DNA from: Calvatia gigantea
Lineage: Eukaryota > Basidiomycota > Agaricomycetes > Agaricales > Lycoperdaceae
Reading direction: 5' to 3'
NCBI GenBank assembly: GCA_025093985.1
Contig: JACAAK010000020.1
Coordinates: 124,001-188,000, forward strand
Length of the DNA stretch: 64,000 nucleotides
Made by a program: the position numbers and the translations under genes. This document shows positions 46,425 to 56,749 of the stretch, piece after piece (the first letter of the stretch is position 1; each line of letters starts with the position of its first letter). Under the pieces are notes generated by a model. It did not search any database, was not told the DNA's origin, and saw only the letters and a program-made list of their open reading frames with translations.

Positions 46425-47408
46425 ATGCCTTCCTCCTAAGCCAACCATATCACTATTCATTCCCTCATCCACCCCAATCCAACCACAATCTCCCCCACCC
46501 CCCTTCCAGAGCCAGGCAACAGCCAAGCACCTGCCCCTCAAGGCACTCACTATAACCTTGCCACCACGCCAGCCCCAGCACAGGGACTCCTCGAATCCTT
46601 ACTAAAAGACATTGACAAGGCCACCAACAATGAAATAGAAACCATCACCACCCAAAATAAATGGCTAGTCATCAACAGGCACATTGCCCTTGCCACCACA
46701 TGCATCACTTTCACTGACATGTATGCAGGGTTCACCAATGCATCCTCATCCACCAATCAATACATCCCCACCATCTTCCAAGCCCTAGAACAATCCACGC
46801 TGACACCCAGTGAGCAAGACCGTGTCCACAGTCTCCACAACTGTGTTGACCTCAGATTAGAAGTATTCAAACACCTTGACATCGCTGACATCTTCCTGGA
46901 GCTTGCCAACGTGGCCATGAACCTACTTAGACATGATAAGACCACCAAAGACCCAGAAATTGATGCCCTCGTTGACAGGATCCACAGCACCCTCTCTGAG
47001 CTCCACACCATGATCAACCCTGCACCACGGACCTGATCTGACATGCCCATGGATGAAGAAACAACTGTCTCTATGAAGGAAGAAGTCAACTCACTTCACT
47101 GCTTCATAAAAACAATCACTCTGCCACAACTTGTATCGGTTTTTCTCCCTTCCACAAGATTCCACACTATGTTGCCAGGACAAGAAAAGGACCAACACTA
47201 CTGGAAATTGATAGTCAGGAACTATTGGGACAACTCCACTACAACTGACTTCCCATTCAATGGTGTCCCAGTCCCTATCTGTCAAGATGGTCAAAGCCAC
47301 TTGCCTGACTTCTTCGCACAATCCAACGATAGAAAATACCTCATTGGAGCCACCAAGAAAGCCCTCACATCTGCCATAGTCAATGGCAACTTTGACAAAG
47401 CTTCCTGA
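46425..47408 (+). pseudogene. A4 ORF3, accessory gene of family A (328 codons)
   Basis: ATG lies 7 nt after the pol stop, and TGA 47406-47408 ends it. The length equals that of A1. Apart from TAA/TAG-type change at codon 5 and TGA at codon 204 (47034-47036), the frame is fully open. It gives the best view of the protein: Pro/Thr-rich N-terminus, two helical blocks (LLESLLKDIDKATNNEIETI and LEVFKHLDIADIFLELANVA), then a C-terminal block with FLPSTRFHTMLPGQEKDQHY and ATKKALTSAIVNGNFDKAS. No cysteine array, signal peptide or transmembrane span is visible. The function is unknown. Its constant length across diverged copies argues that it was under coding constraint in the active lineage. Confidence 0.65.
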
Positions 47409-47433
47409 GGCATGAAGCCAAATTGGGGAGTAT

Positions 47434-47740
47434 TGTTATGAACTTTCACCTATTCTTACTTGCTCTGTACTTGTCTGCATTCTACTCCATCTTGTACCTG
47501 TTTCACCTATTCTAGTCCAGTGATCTCCGGGTATTAACCCCCAGTAACTACCGCACCATTGTCATCGGACATTTCATGTAGTCATCTCCATCCATTCAAC
47601 TGGATGTCTATTGTATTTAAGCATACATACATACTCTTGTATTCTGTATGCTTAACCATCTCTTGTTCTCTTTCCCTTACTTGCCCTCAAGTCTTAGCCT
47701 AAGTTGCAACCTGAGGTTTACTCAGACTAAGGTTGTAACA
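47434..47740 (+). repeat. A4 3' LTR (307 bp)
   Basis: TGTTATGAAC to TTGTAACA, preceded by the polypurine tract TTGGGGAGTAT (47423-47433). The R word is ATGCTTAACCA here and ACACTTAACTA in the 5' LTR. Confidence 0.95.
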
Positions 47741-47745
47741 TGGCA

Positions 47746-48835
47746 TCTGGTGATGAAGGTTTATGCCAGGGTAATAGAGATGTGGGTGGAGAATATTTTA
47801 GTTTGGAAGGTGGAAAAGTCAGAGGTAAATGAACTGGTTCCTTAGGGGGAGGTGGAACATTTCCAGCATCATCCGGAGATGGCAGAAAAAGAGGTGGAAC
47901 CTCTTTTCTTCTGTCTGACAGGTTTCTCTCTCCTCCATGATTCAGCCAGTTACTGCTATCCAGCACTGAACCGATGCATTTAGGGAAAAATCCCTTGTCA
48001 AATAAGATGTTTGGTGATATAAAGATCACATTGCCTGCCATGTACTGCATGAAGATATAGTTCTTAGAACCTTTATAACTGAGGAATATCATTATCTCAG
48101 ACTTTGCAGACAATTTGTTCAGGTGGATTTCATTGGGTAGAAATATGTACATACCACATCTGAACACACAGATATGGGACAAGTCTGGCTTTTCCCTCAA
48201 ATAACACTCAAAAGGTGTTTTCCACTGCAGATGCTGGACTAGCATATGATTGTATAAATGCACCACTGTATTCAACACAAATTCCCACCATGAGTCAGGT
48301 AGACATGCCTGTAGCCATATAGCTTGGGCTTTCTTGTGTAGGGTGTGGTTCAGTTGCTCTGCTTTCCCATTTTGCTGATGTGCATAGGGAGCAGTGGTCT
48401 CGTGGGTGATTCCACACACTGTGAGTCCTGCCAATAATTTCTCATTGATGTATTCTCCTCCATTATCAGTGCAAAGTCGTTTGACACACATGTCAGAGAG
48501 GTTCTCTAATGCGCTGATTAGCTCTATCAGCTTCTTAGAAGCCTCAGACTTCTTGCAAAGGGGGACTACATGTGTGTGAGAAGAGAAGTCATCTAAGAAT
48601 GTCATAGCCCATTTATATTTATGGTAGCTAATGACAGGCAGTTCCAGCAAGTCTGAGTGACATAGCTCAAAGACTGCAGTGGCTCGCTTGGGGTTAATTG
48701 GAAAGGGGTTATTATGTATTTCCCCTTGGCACAGCTGTCACAAATGTCTTTCTGAGAAGATGGGGCAGGAATCGACATAATACCCTCTATGTGCTTTGAA
48801 AGCTCAGAGAGTGCGCAATCCAAGGGATGTCCCAT
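47746..48835 (-). pseudogene. Copia1 integrase and pre-integrase zinc region
   Basis: Reading right to left, the GAG-pre-integrase-like segment (48835-48700) contains ICDSCAKGK. The DDE core (48650-48330) shows TFLDDFSSHTHVVPL with the first Asp, LCTDNGGEYINEKL with the second, and HQQNGKAEQLNHTL with the Glu. The C-terminal part goes on through KTPFECYLREKPDLSHICVFRCGMY and a Pro-rich tail. The core stretch of 307 codons is open, so this is the best-preserved part of copia1. A4 lies at its left edge. Confidence 0.9.
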
Positions 48836-50701
48836 TCAACAATGCCAATCAGTATAGTCAGGTAGGTGTAAAGCTAAGTATCTCACTTTCCAGCTTAGGT
48901 TCTCTAGCGGAATAAGCAAAAGATGAAGCACCACCAGTGCACTTCCAGCATACAGTATTTCACAATTTATGAAGTCTATACAACAATGTTTATGACGTAG
49001 TTCTACAGGAGGCAGACATATAGCTACATCTGCATAGGTGTTATGCCATTCTCTTTGGTGACCACCTGCTTGTCCTAGCTCATCCACGGAATTTCCAAAA
49101 TGTCTTGCTCTGAGGCAGACAGACCTTGTGTCTGGATCGTCCCATCCCATCTGTTGACAGGACTGTACGTCTTCATTAATATCCTCAAAAGAGAAATAGT
49201 CAGATGAAGTTACTGACCTGCACCCTTCATCGGATCTGTAGTTGGTATCCGAGTCACTGTCCTCAAGGATGGACTCCAGGACCAATTCCGAAACCTTTGG
49301 TGCCTGCTTCTTCTTGAGTGGCTTGGGTTTCTTGATAATTGCCAGCCTACTATACTCCAGTGCCAGCCACACGATCATGTCCTCCTCCCTTGTGACTATG
49401 GAGGGTTTGACAGCTCCCATTGGGGTGTCAACCTCCATCAAGTTGAATCACTTCCACATCTCCTCTGAACTTTTGCCCAATAAAAAAGTTGCATTGAGAT
49501 GTTCATCCCACTTCTTCAGTGTGGTGACCTTAGCTTTCATTGAAGGTCTGTAATGGTGTTCGGGCTTGGGCACAGTAATGCATGATGCAAGTGGAGTGGC
49601 ATTGCTGCCAGTGGCAGTGGATCCTGGAAGAAGCAGGAGACATCTTGACTCGACATGCTTCCTCCACAAGGGCATGAGTGGCTTGTGGCGGCTTTTCTCT
49701 AGCCTGTGACACAAAGTCCATGTCCTGGATATATCTGGAGGTGGCAGCATTGGCCTACACACCCTCCTTTCCCTTTTTCTTTCCCTTGCTGTGAGGGTGC
49801 CATCTATGCTTTTTGTCCTCGCCATTGTCACCAGAGGGCTTCTGCTGCTGCTGCTGCTGAGGCTACTGCTGGGGCTTTTTAGACCCTGAAGGCTGCTGCT
49901 GACCTTGTAGTTGCTGCCCACCTTGCTGCTAACCTTGGTGCTGCTGCTGCCCACCTCTTTGGTGTGGAGTAAAGTGTGCTCATTGTGCATGGGCCATCTG
50001 GTTAGATGCATAAGTGGCAAGAATGCTGCTTTGGGCCTTGTCCCATGTCAACTCATGAAGTGACATATTCAAAGTGAGGAGTGTCTAAGCTATGTGGCTC
50101 AAAGACGGGTGGAGGGAGCGGAGAAGGATTATTGTTTCAATCTCTAGGGTGATGCCACTATTCATGGTGTCCAGCTGCCCAAAGATCTGCTGAAGCTCAC
50201 TCAACTTGAGCAAGGGATCACCACCGAGTGGAATTTCAAATGTGATGGCACAAATAAATTTGTTGTACACCTATGCAGGCCCAGGTAAGCCATAAGAGCT
50301 GGCCAGCTGTAACCAGAGCATGCAAGCATTGCAAGCAGAGTGCTTCAGCATGCTATTGGGGAGAGTTGACTCAATCAACCCAAGCATGTGCATCCAGAGG
50401 TTGTTAGCCATCCTTACACTGCAGTGCTCATCCACAGTCATTGGGATTGGAGATCCCAGATGTAATGGATGGGCTGGTGAAGTGGAGGTCGCTGCAACTG
50501 CAGGGTGGTCAGGACCATACAACTGCTCATACTATGGTGGTTCCACAGGAGCTCCAGAGAAATCCCATCTGGTCCAGGTACAGTTGTTCAAGGAGATGCA
50601 GAAAGAGACCAGATGGTATAATTACCCATCCCAGTGAGGATGGGAAGCTACCTGCTAGGAGTTTGAACAAACCCCAGCAGAGCAGAGTTCAGCTTAGACA
50701 T
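48836..50701 (-). pseudogene. Copia1 gag and protease region
   Basis: The likely start is ATG at 50701 (MSKLNSALLGFVQTPSR). A UBN2-type copia Gag follows: an NYTIWS-like motif, then the LWMHMLGLIESTL region and LSELQQIFGQLDTMNSGITLEIETIILLRSLHPSL (50270-50085). A low-complexity stretch encoded by CAG repeats (49840-49970, Gln-rich with Pro and Lys) links to a Lys-rich region. No clear zinc knuckle remains. The protease is not securely recognised, though the stretch near 49090 (HFGNSVDEL) may be its active-site region. Stops and frame changes are frequent. Confidence 0.72.
49840..49960 (-). repeat. CAG/CTG-rich low-complexity tract in copia1 gag
   Basis: The plus strand shows a run of CTG units near 49843-49860 and more interrupted CTG/TGCTGC units to 49945. 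They encode Gln-rich linker sequence on the minus strand. Confidence 0.75.
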
Positions 50702-50882
50702 ATCTAAGAAAGGGTAAACACGTGTTAGCATCATGTAGGACTGCAGTGCATATTGGTTTGCCAAACTGCTCTGAGACATCCAGAGTGCCATACTGGCCAT
50801 CAGAGTGCCCACTGTCATGCCAGTTAGACTTGCATGGTGGGCACCTATTTTGTAAATGGACACTTAACATAGTGCCGTGACT
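50702..50882. other. 181 bp upstream of copia1 gag, no gene seen
   Basis: This should be the leader or LTR end of copia1, but it does not resemble the copia LTRs at 30959 or 38752. The C1 LTR starts at its right edge. No reading frame convincingly continues through it. Confidence 0.5.
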
Positions 50883-51430
50883 TGTCATGACCCACACACA
50901 TTCGCCCGCTCTCACCCACTTCCCCCGCTTGTAGTCATCGTTACCTTAGTCCGGCTGCATTGGGTTGCTCTTCATTCTTTCTGTCAGTCAGTCCGATATC
51001 CTGTTTTCTATATTAATCTCTATCCCCTTCAACTTCTCCACTATCGCCTTATAGTTAAAACTTGATTCCGGTGTCTTGTTAGGCGGCCGCCCTCAGTGGC
51101 CGTCCATTCTTCGTTCACCATTACTTTCGTACTTCCCGCTTTTTAGACTAGTATATAAACCTAGTCCCCACACTTGTAAATCCTTAGTCTGATTATCAAC
51201 CACGATTACACCCTCTGATTCTGTTCCTCTCTGTCTCTGTTCCTCCGACCCTCTGACCCCACTCCCTCCTGAAATACGGACTTCGACGACAGCAGGAAGG
51301 CACAACACATATGTTGAAGCCGCTGAGTCCAAATCTCGTACTCGTCCGAATTCACCCGCTCCGTACGTTCTCACCCGACGTCACCTGGCGGCTAACCTTG
51401 GCCGATATCCCGCGTAACCTGATTGTAACA
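50883..51430 (+). repeat. C1 5' LTR (548 bp)
   Basis: Starts TGTCATGACCC and ends GATTGTAACA. It contains TATATAAA at 51152-51159. Confidence 0.95.
51152..51196 (+). promoter_or_regulatory. C1 LTR promoter: TATA box and predicted RNA 5' end
   Basis: TATATAAA (51152-51159) lies 34 nt upstream of AGTCTGATTAT (51186-51196). That word is perfectly complementary to the primer site at 51433-51443. Confidence 0.75.
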
Positions 51431-51432
51431 GT

Positions 51433-51443
51433 ATAATCAGACT
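51433..51443 (+). promoter_or_regulatory. C1 primer binding site, self-priming type
   Basis: ATAATCAGACT starts 2 nt after the LTR and is the exact 11-nt reverse complement of 51186-51196. The same length and spacing are known for Tf1 of fission yeast. Confidence 0.8.
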
Positions 51444-51485
51444 CCACTCCTCTGTCATTCCTTTGTCCCCTCACCACTGATTACT

Positions 51486-52888
51486 ATGCCTACCATGACC
51501 ACCAGGTTACAAACCGCTTCCAAAGCCCGGAAGGTTTCTGTTGCCAGAAGCCGGAAGGCCACCACACCACTTTCCTATGTCACCCCTCAACGCAAAGCTT
51601 CTCCTGTAGTAGCACTCCAAAGAACCCCCGTCAAAGAGGTCTTGCAGGAAGGGCCCGATCCTGATCATGAAAATGAGGAGGACTGGTTACCCGACCAAGG
51701 TGAGAACCAAAATCAGGACCCTTTCGATGAGGGACCCCCAGATCCTGGTGATGGTGACGATGGTGGTGACGATGGTGAAGCCCCTCCTGACAGTAACGCC
51801 GGTGATGGCGGTGCCCCAAATCCACAACGCTGAGGATTGACAATGGCAGGATGCCATTGCGCTTTTGGCTGACAAGTTAGACGATCGGGCCCGTTCTCAG
51901 CCGCCCCAAGTACCCCGAACCCCCCGCACCAAGGCCCGTGAACCTAACATGTTCAGCGGTGCTAACCCCGAGGAACTCCATCAGTTCCTGTTCCAATGTC
52001 AGGCTCTACTTTCGCTCCAACCCCTCGCTCTTCCCGACCGACAATAATAAGGTGAACTTCGCACTCACCTACTTGACTGATACTGCTCTCTGATGGTTCA
52101 AAACAGCTATCGACCAAGAGGAGACTCTTGGCACTGTCCACCTGTGGACCTCCGACTGGGACCTTTTTGTTCTAGAGCTGAAAACCAATTTCGGGATTGC
52201 AGACCCGCACGGCGAATCCGCCGAGCTCCTAGACAACCTTCGGATGAAACACTCCGACAAAATCACCAACTACAACATCGAGTTCATGCGGCTGTCGTCA
52301 CAGCTCAATTGGAATGACGAGGTGCTCTGCCACCAATACTACAAAGGGCTCCTGGATCGTCTCCAGGACTCCCTGTCCAGTCGCCCCACTGGTAAGCCCA
52401 CCACCTTTCGTCCTAATGCGGGAGATTACTCTCCTCTTCGATAACCGTTATTGGGAGCATCAGCACGAAAAGACTTGGGCAAAGTTGGCCGCTGAAACAG
52501 CGTCCGCTTCTATCAGCAGGAGGCCTGGCCAGAATCCCGTCCTCTTCCACCAACAACACCTACAACACCAGCAGCACCAGCAACAAGCCCAACAACACCA
52601 GCAACAAGGGCAACAACTCCAAACCCCTGACATCCACTACTACCCCCTCTTCCACCTCGAAGTCCACTTCGTCGGCGAAGCCTGATTTGACCGACAAGCT
52701 CGGCAAGGACGGCAAGCTGACCACCGATGAGTGCAAATGGCACTTGGACAACAACCTCTGTCTGTTCTGCAGAAACACAGGACACAAGGTGAGTGAGTGC
52801 AGGAAGAAAGCTGCCTCAGGCCGTGAAGGCTGTGGCCCGACTCGCTGAGGCAGTCGATAGGAACTCTGATAAGAGTTTGGGAAACTAA
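51486..52888 (+). pseudogene. C1 gag (frameshifted)
   Basis: ATG 51486 (MPTMTTRLQTASKARK) opens a basic N-terminus and then an acidic Asp/Gly/Pro stretch (51660-51820). One extra base near 51853 shifts the frame before the capsid-like region (FSGANPEELHQFLFQCQAL, about 51955 on; LDNLRMKHSDKITNYNIEFM). More frame changes lie near 52090, 52410 and 52680. A Gln/His- or Asn/Ser-rich linker precedes a complete CCHC knuckle (CLFCRNTGHKVSEC, about 52759-52800). The frame ends LGN and TAA 52886-52888. The knuckle and the start agree with C2. Confidence 0.83.
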
Positions 52889-52889
52889 G

Positions 52890-55800
52890 TAGCGGTCCTC
52901 GAGACTCTGCACTAGCTGAGGACTGCATTGTACTCACTTGTGCCACAGAGTGTTTCTGACTCAACACAGTCCGCTCTTTCTGATCCCAACTCCTTTCAAC
53001 TATCTATCTCCTCCTCGCTCATCTGCTCCCCCTCCGATACCCATTTCAAGGCCCTCATTGATAGTGGCTCTACACACTGCTTCGTGGATATTGACTTTAT
53101 CCACTCTCATGACCTCCCGACCTCACCCATTCCTCCTGTTGAGCTCCTGTCTTTTTGACAGGTTCTTCTAGTGCCTTTATTACTGAACTTGCGAAAATCC
53201 CTGTCACCTTTGGCTGTGGTGAATCTATGACTCTGGACTTCTTCGTCACTCGACTCGACTCTTCTTGCTCCATGGTTCTGGGATACAACTGGCTCACCCG
53301 CTACAATCTGTTGATTGACTGGGCCTTGGGCAGTATTACTTTCCGACCACCACAGCTCGAAATTCCTGTCACTCCTCCCTGTGTTGCGACTGCCACTGCT
53401 GCGTCCACACATTCCTCGGTGCCCATTTCGGCCGCACCCGCTCCCATAGATCCACAGTCCTCTCTGCCCTCTGGCTCCATACTGTCCCCACATTTCCCTG
53501 GTGAACGCTGTTGCATTCCTGCGCGCCACGCAGCATTCCTAGTTCAGTTCAATTCAGTCTTAACCTTCAACAACCCTGTCGATGTCAGCCACTTTGGCCA
53601 CCATCAATGAGGAACCCGATGATTGGTCTAACATCCCTGAAGCATATCGCGAGTTTGCTGACGTTTTCAGTAAAGCAAAGGCCGACATACTTGCCGAACA
53701 TAGACCCTATGACCTCCAAATCAATCTGGAAGAAAGTGGCCAACCTCCCGTTGGTACCATCTACTCTCTGTCCCAGACTGAACTGGAGGCCCTCTGTGAA
53801 TTCATAGAGGAAAACCTTGCCATTGGCTTCATCTGCCCTTCCAACTCCCCTCATGGAGCTCCAGTTCTTTTTGTCAAGAAGAAGGATGGCTCCCTCCGAC
53901 TCTGTGTCGACTTCCGAGGTCTCAACTGTATCACGAAGAAGGATCGCTATCCTCTTCCGCTCATATCTGACCTACTCGACTCTCCACACAAAGCCCGCAT
54001 TTACACCAAGATCGACCTCCTGCCATGCTTACCATCTCGTTCACGTTGCGGCTGGTGATGAATGGAAGATGGCCTTTCGGACCCACTACGGCTCGTTCGA
54101 ATGGCTTGTTATGCCCTTTGGCCTCACTAACGCACCTGCTGCTTTCCAGCGGTTCATGAACGACATCTTCAAGGATCTCCTAGATGTTTGCGTTACGGTC
54201 TATCTTGACGATATCCTCATCTACTCTGACAACCTCAGCAACCACCGCAAGCAGGTTAAAGATGTATTAAAGCGGCTCTGCAAACATGGCCTCTACGCCC
54301 ACGCAGATAAGTGTGAGTTCGAATCCGATACCGTTGAATACCTTGGATACTGTCCTCTCTCCCAAAGGTCTCAGAATGTCTGAGGAAAAGGTCAAGATCA
54401 TCCAGGACTGGCCCAAACCAAAGAAGGTCAAGGACATACAGTCTTTCCTCGGCTTCGCCAACTTCTACCGTCGCTTCATCTACAACTACTCTGAACATTG
54501 TTGTCCCACTGACCCGCCTCACCCGAAAGGGCATGGTGTGGAAGTTCGGCGATGACTGTCGAGAAGCTTTCAGATCATTGAAGGACACCTTTATCTCAGC
54601 ACCTGTCCTCACTCACTGGATACCCAACGCTCAGATTATTGTCGAGACAGACGCATCTGACTACGCGCTAGCAGCCATCCTCTCCATCATTACCGAGGAT
54701 GGTGAAGTTCACCCCATGGCATTCCACTCCCGCACCTTCAGTCCAGGCCAAGCTGAATTATGATACCCACGACAAGGAACTCCTGGCTATATTTGAAGCT
54801 TTCAGGATTTGGCGGCACTACTTCGAAGGTGCCCCTCTTGCGATTGATGTTGTTACTGATCACAAGAATCTAGAATACTTCTGTACCACGAAAATCCTCA
54901 CCCGCCGACAAGCCCGCTGGTCCGAGTTCCTCTCCCAGTTCAACCTCATGATTCGCTTTCGCCCTGGCTGACTGGGAACAAAACCCGACACTCTTACTAG
55001 ACGATGGGACATCTACCCTAAAGGGGGGAATAATGACTACTGCTACGGTCAATCCTCACAACTTCAGACCCATCTTTACTCATGAACAGCTTTCAGCCTC
55101 TGTCCATGCTACATACCTATATGCCCCTTCCCTTCGTGCAGCCACGATCATTGACCTTGAATCAACTCCACTCTGATATCCTCTCAGCTCTCCTGCTTGA
55201 CCCGTCCACAGCCGCTCACATAGCTAAACCAGAAGGACGATGGTCCATCGACTTGGCTGGTTTTCTCCGCCTTGATGACAGGATCTATGTCCCTGATGCT
55301 AACAAGTTACGACTTTGAGTCTTACAGTACAAACATGATCACATCCTCTCTGGCCACTTTGGTCAGAACAAGACTCTTGAACTCGTCCGCAGAGACTACA
55401 CTTGGCCCGACATCCAGTTGGCTGTCAAGGACTTCTGTAAGTCATGCGTCACTTGTATGCGATCTAAACCGCAGCGCCACAGGCCATACGGACTTCTCAA
55501 GCAACTCCCCATCCCTGAACGACCCTGGAACTCTATCTCTATAGACTTCATTGAGAAGCTTCCTACCTCCTCCTGAGTTCGATACTATCCTCGTTATCGT
55601 CAACAGACTCACTAAACAATCCCTGTTCATTCCTATCCACAACACGATCACATCGGCCGAGTTGGCCCAACTATTCGTCATTCATGTATTCTTGAAGCAC
55701 AGTGTTTCCCGAACACGTCACGTCTGATCGTGGTTCTGAGTTCGTCTCGCACTTCTTCTGGTTGCTTGGAAAAGCACTGGACATGAAGTTGCATTTCACT

Positions 55801-56628
55801 TCGGGTTACCACCCGGAAGGCGACGGACAGACCGAATGGACCAACCAGACCCTCGAGCAATACATTTGTGTCTACTGCAATTATCAGCAGGACAACTGGG
55901 CAGAATTACTTCCACTAGCTGAGTTCGCTTACAACAACGCTCCTAGTGCCACGACTGGTGTTTCCCCATTCTTCGCTAACAAGGGTTATCACCTGAACAT
56001 CACAGTATACCCCGAGAGAGATTTAGCTTCTAGATGGGCCCAACAATTCGTTGTCGACCTTGACGAACTCCACGACGTGCTAAAGGCTGAGATCAAGCTT
56101 GCTCAAGGACGTTATCAGACATCTGCTGACTGCTCGCTGACTTCCTTCGCCCGACTTCACTATCGGTCAGAAAGTCTTTGTCAAGGCCAAGTTCTTCCGC
56201 ACGACTCGGCCATCCAAAAAGCTCTCTGAGAAGTATCTCGGTCCTTACGAGATTATAGCACAACCCAGTTCCTGTTTCATTCACTCTCAGACTCCTCTGA
56301 CTCACTTCGCGCTGTTCACCCAGTATTCCATGTCTCTATGCTAGAACCTGCCACACCCAACACCTTCGAACGGCCACTCTGAGCTGCCTCCCCCTACCTG
56401 TCGCAGTTGAAGGTGAACCGGAGTACGAAATTGCTCAGCGTCGTTGACTCGAAAATCGACCACTGTCGAGCTTGCAAGCTTTTGTACAAAGTTATCTGGT
56501 TAGATTATGAAGACACTGAAGAAGAGTCTTTCTGGTTACCTGTTACTGAGCTAGCACATGTGGCTGAACTTCTTGCAGACTTTCATTCCTCTTATCCTTC
56601 TAAGCCTGGACCTTTGAACCCTCTATGA
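52890..56628 (+). pseudogene. C1 pol: protease, RT, RNase H, integrase, degenerate chromodomain
   Basis: The protease has [15 protein letters not shown] (about 53055-53100) and [10 protein letters not shown] (about 53278). RT starts near 53620 ([24 protein letters not shown]), with [19 protein letters not shown] and YLDD at 54201-54212. RNase H is [14 protein letters not shown] (about 54640), and the integrase finger is CKSCVTCMRSK (about 55435). Core motifs include SIDFIEKLP (about 55540), SDRGSEFVSH (about 55728) and YHPEGDGQTEWTNQTLEQ (about 55808). A C-terminal chromodomain-like segment (about 56415-56590) has VVDSKIDH and YKVIWLDYEDTEEESFW. Single-base insertions near 53125, 53150, 54025, 54350, 54500, 54750, 55160, 55575 and 55710 split the frame, while substitutions are few. 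The gene ends TGA 56626-56628. Confidence 0.88.
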
Positions 56629-56681
56629 TTTTTTTTCCTTACTTAAATTTCTTTCACACTTCATTCACACAGACAAATCAG

Positions 56682-56687
56682 TTTATT
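56682..56687 (-). terminator. AATAAA downstream of C1 antisense gene
   Basis: On the minus strand AATAAA lies about 63 nt past the antisense stop, in a sequence shared with C2 (33123-33128). It is a plausible polyadenylation signal for the antisense transcript. Confidence 0.5.
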
Positions 56688-56749
56688 GCACATTATCAAC
56701 TATCAACAATTATGTAAAGTCCAAAATATGAGGAGAAGACGGCCGCGGA

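Larger units (their letters stand above)
41392..47740 (+). mobile_element. Ty3/gypsy family A copy A4, complete, TSD tggca
   Basis: A 6,349-bp element with two 307-bp LTRs, flanked by tggca at 41387-41391 and 47741-47745. It is inserted in copia1 between the integrase and RT regions. The LTRs differ at ten positions, all transitions and no indels. Six of the ten form three CA/TG pairs that point to ancestral CG. It is the best reference copy of family A in the window: gag 41778-42902, pol to 46418, ORF3 46425-47408, polypurine tract 47423-47433. Confidence 0.95.

Noticed and set aside
49840..49960. Trinucleotide repeat as an expansion locus
   Set aside because: The CTG run is short and interrupted and encodes a Gln-rich linker in a dead copia gag.
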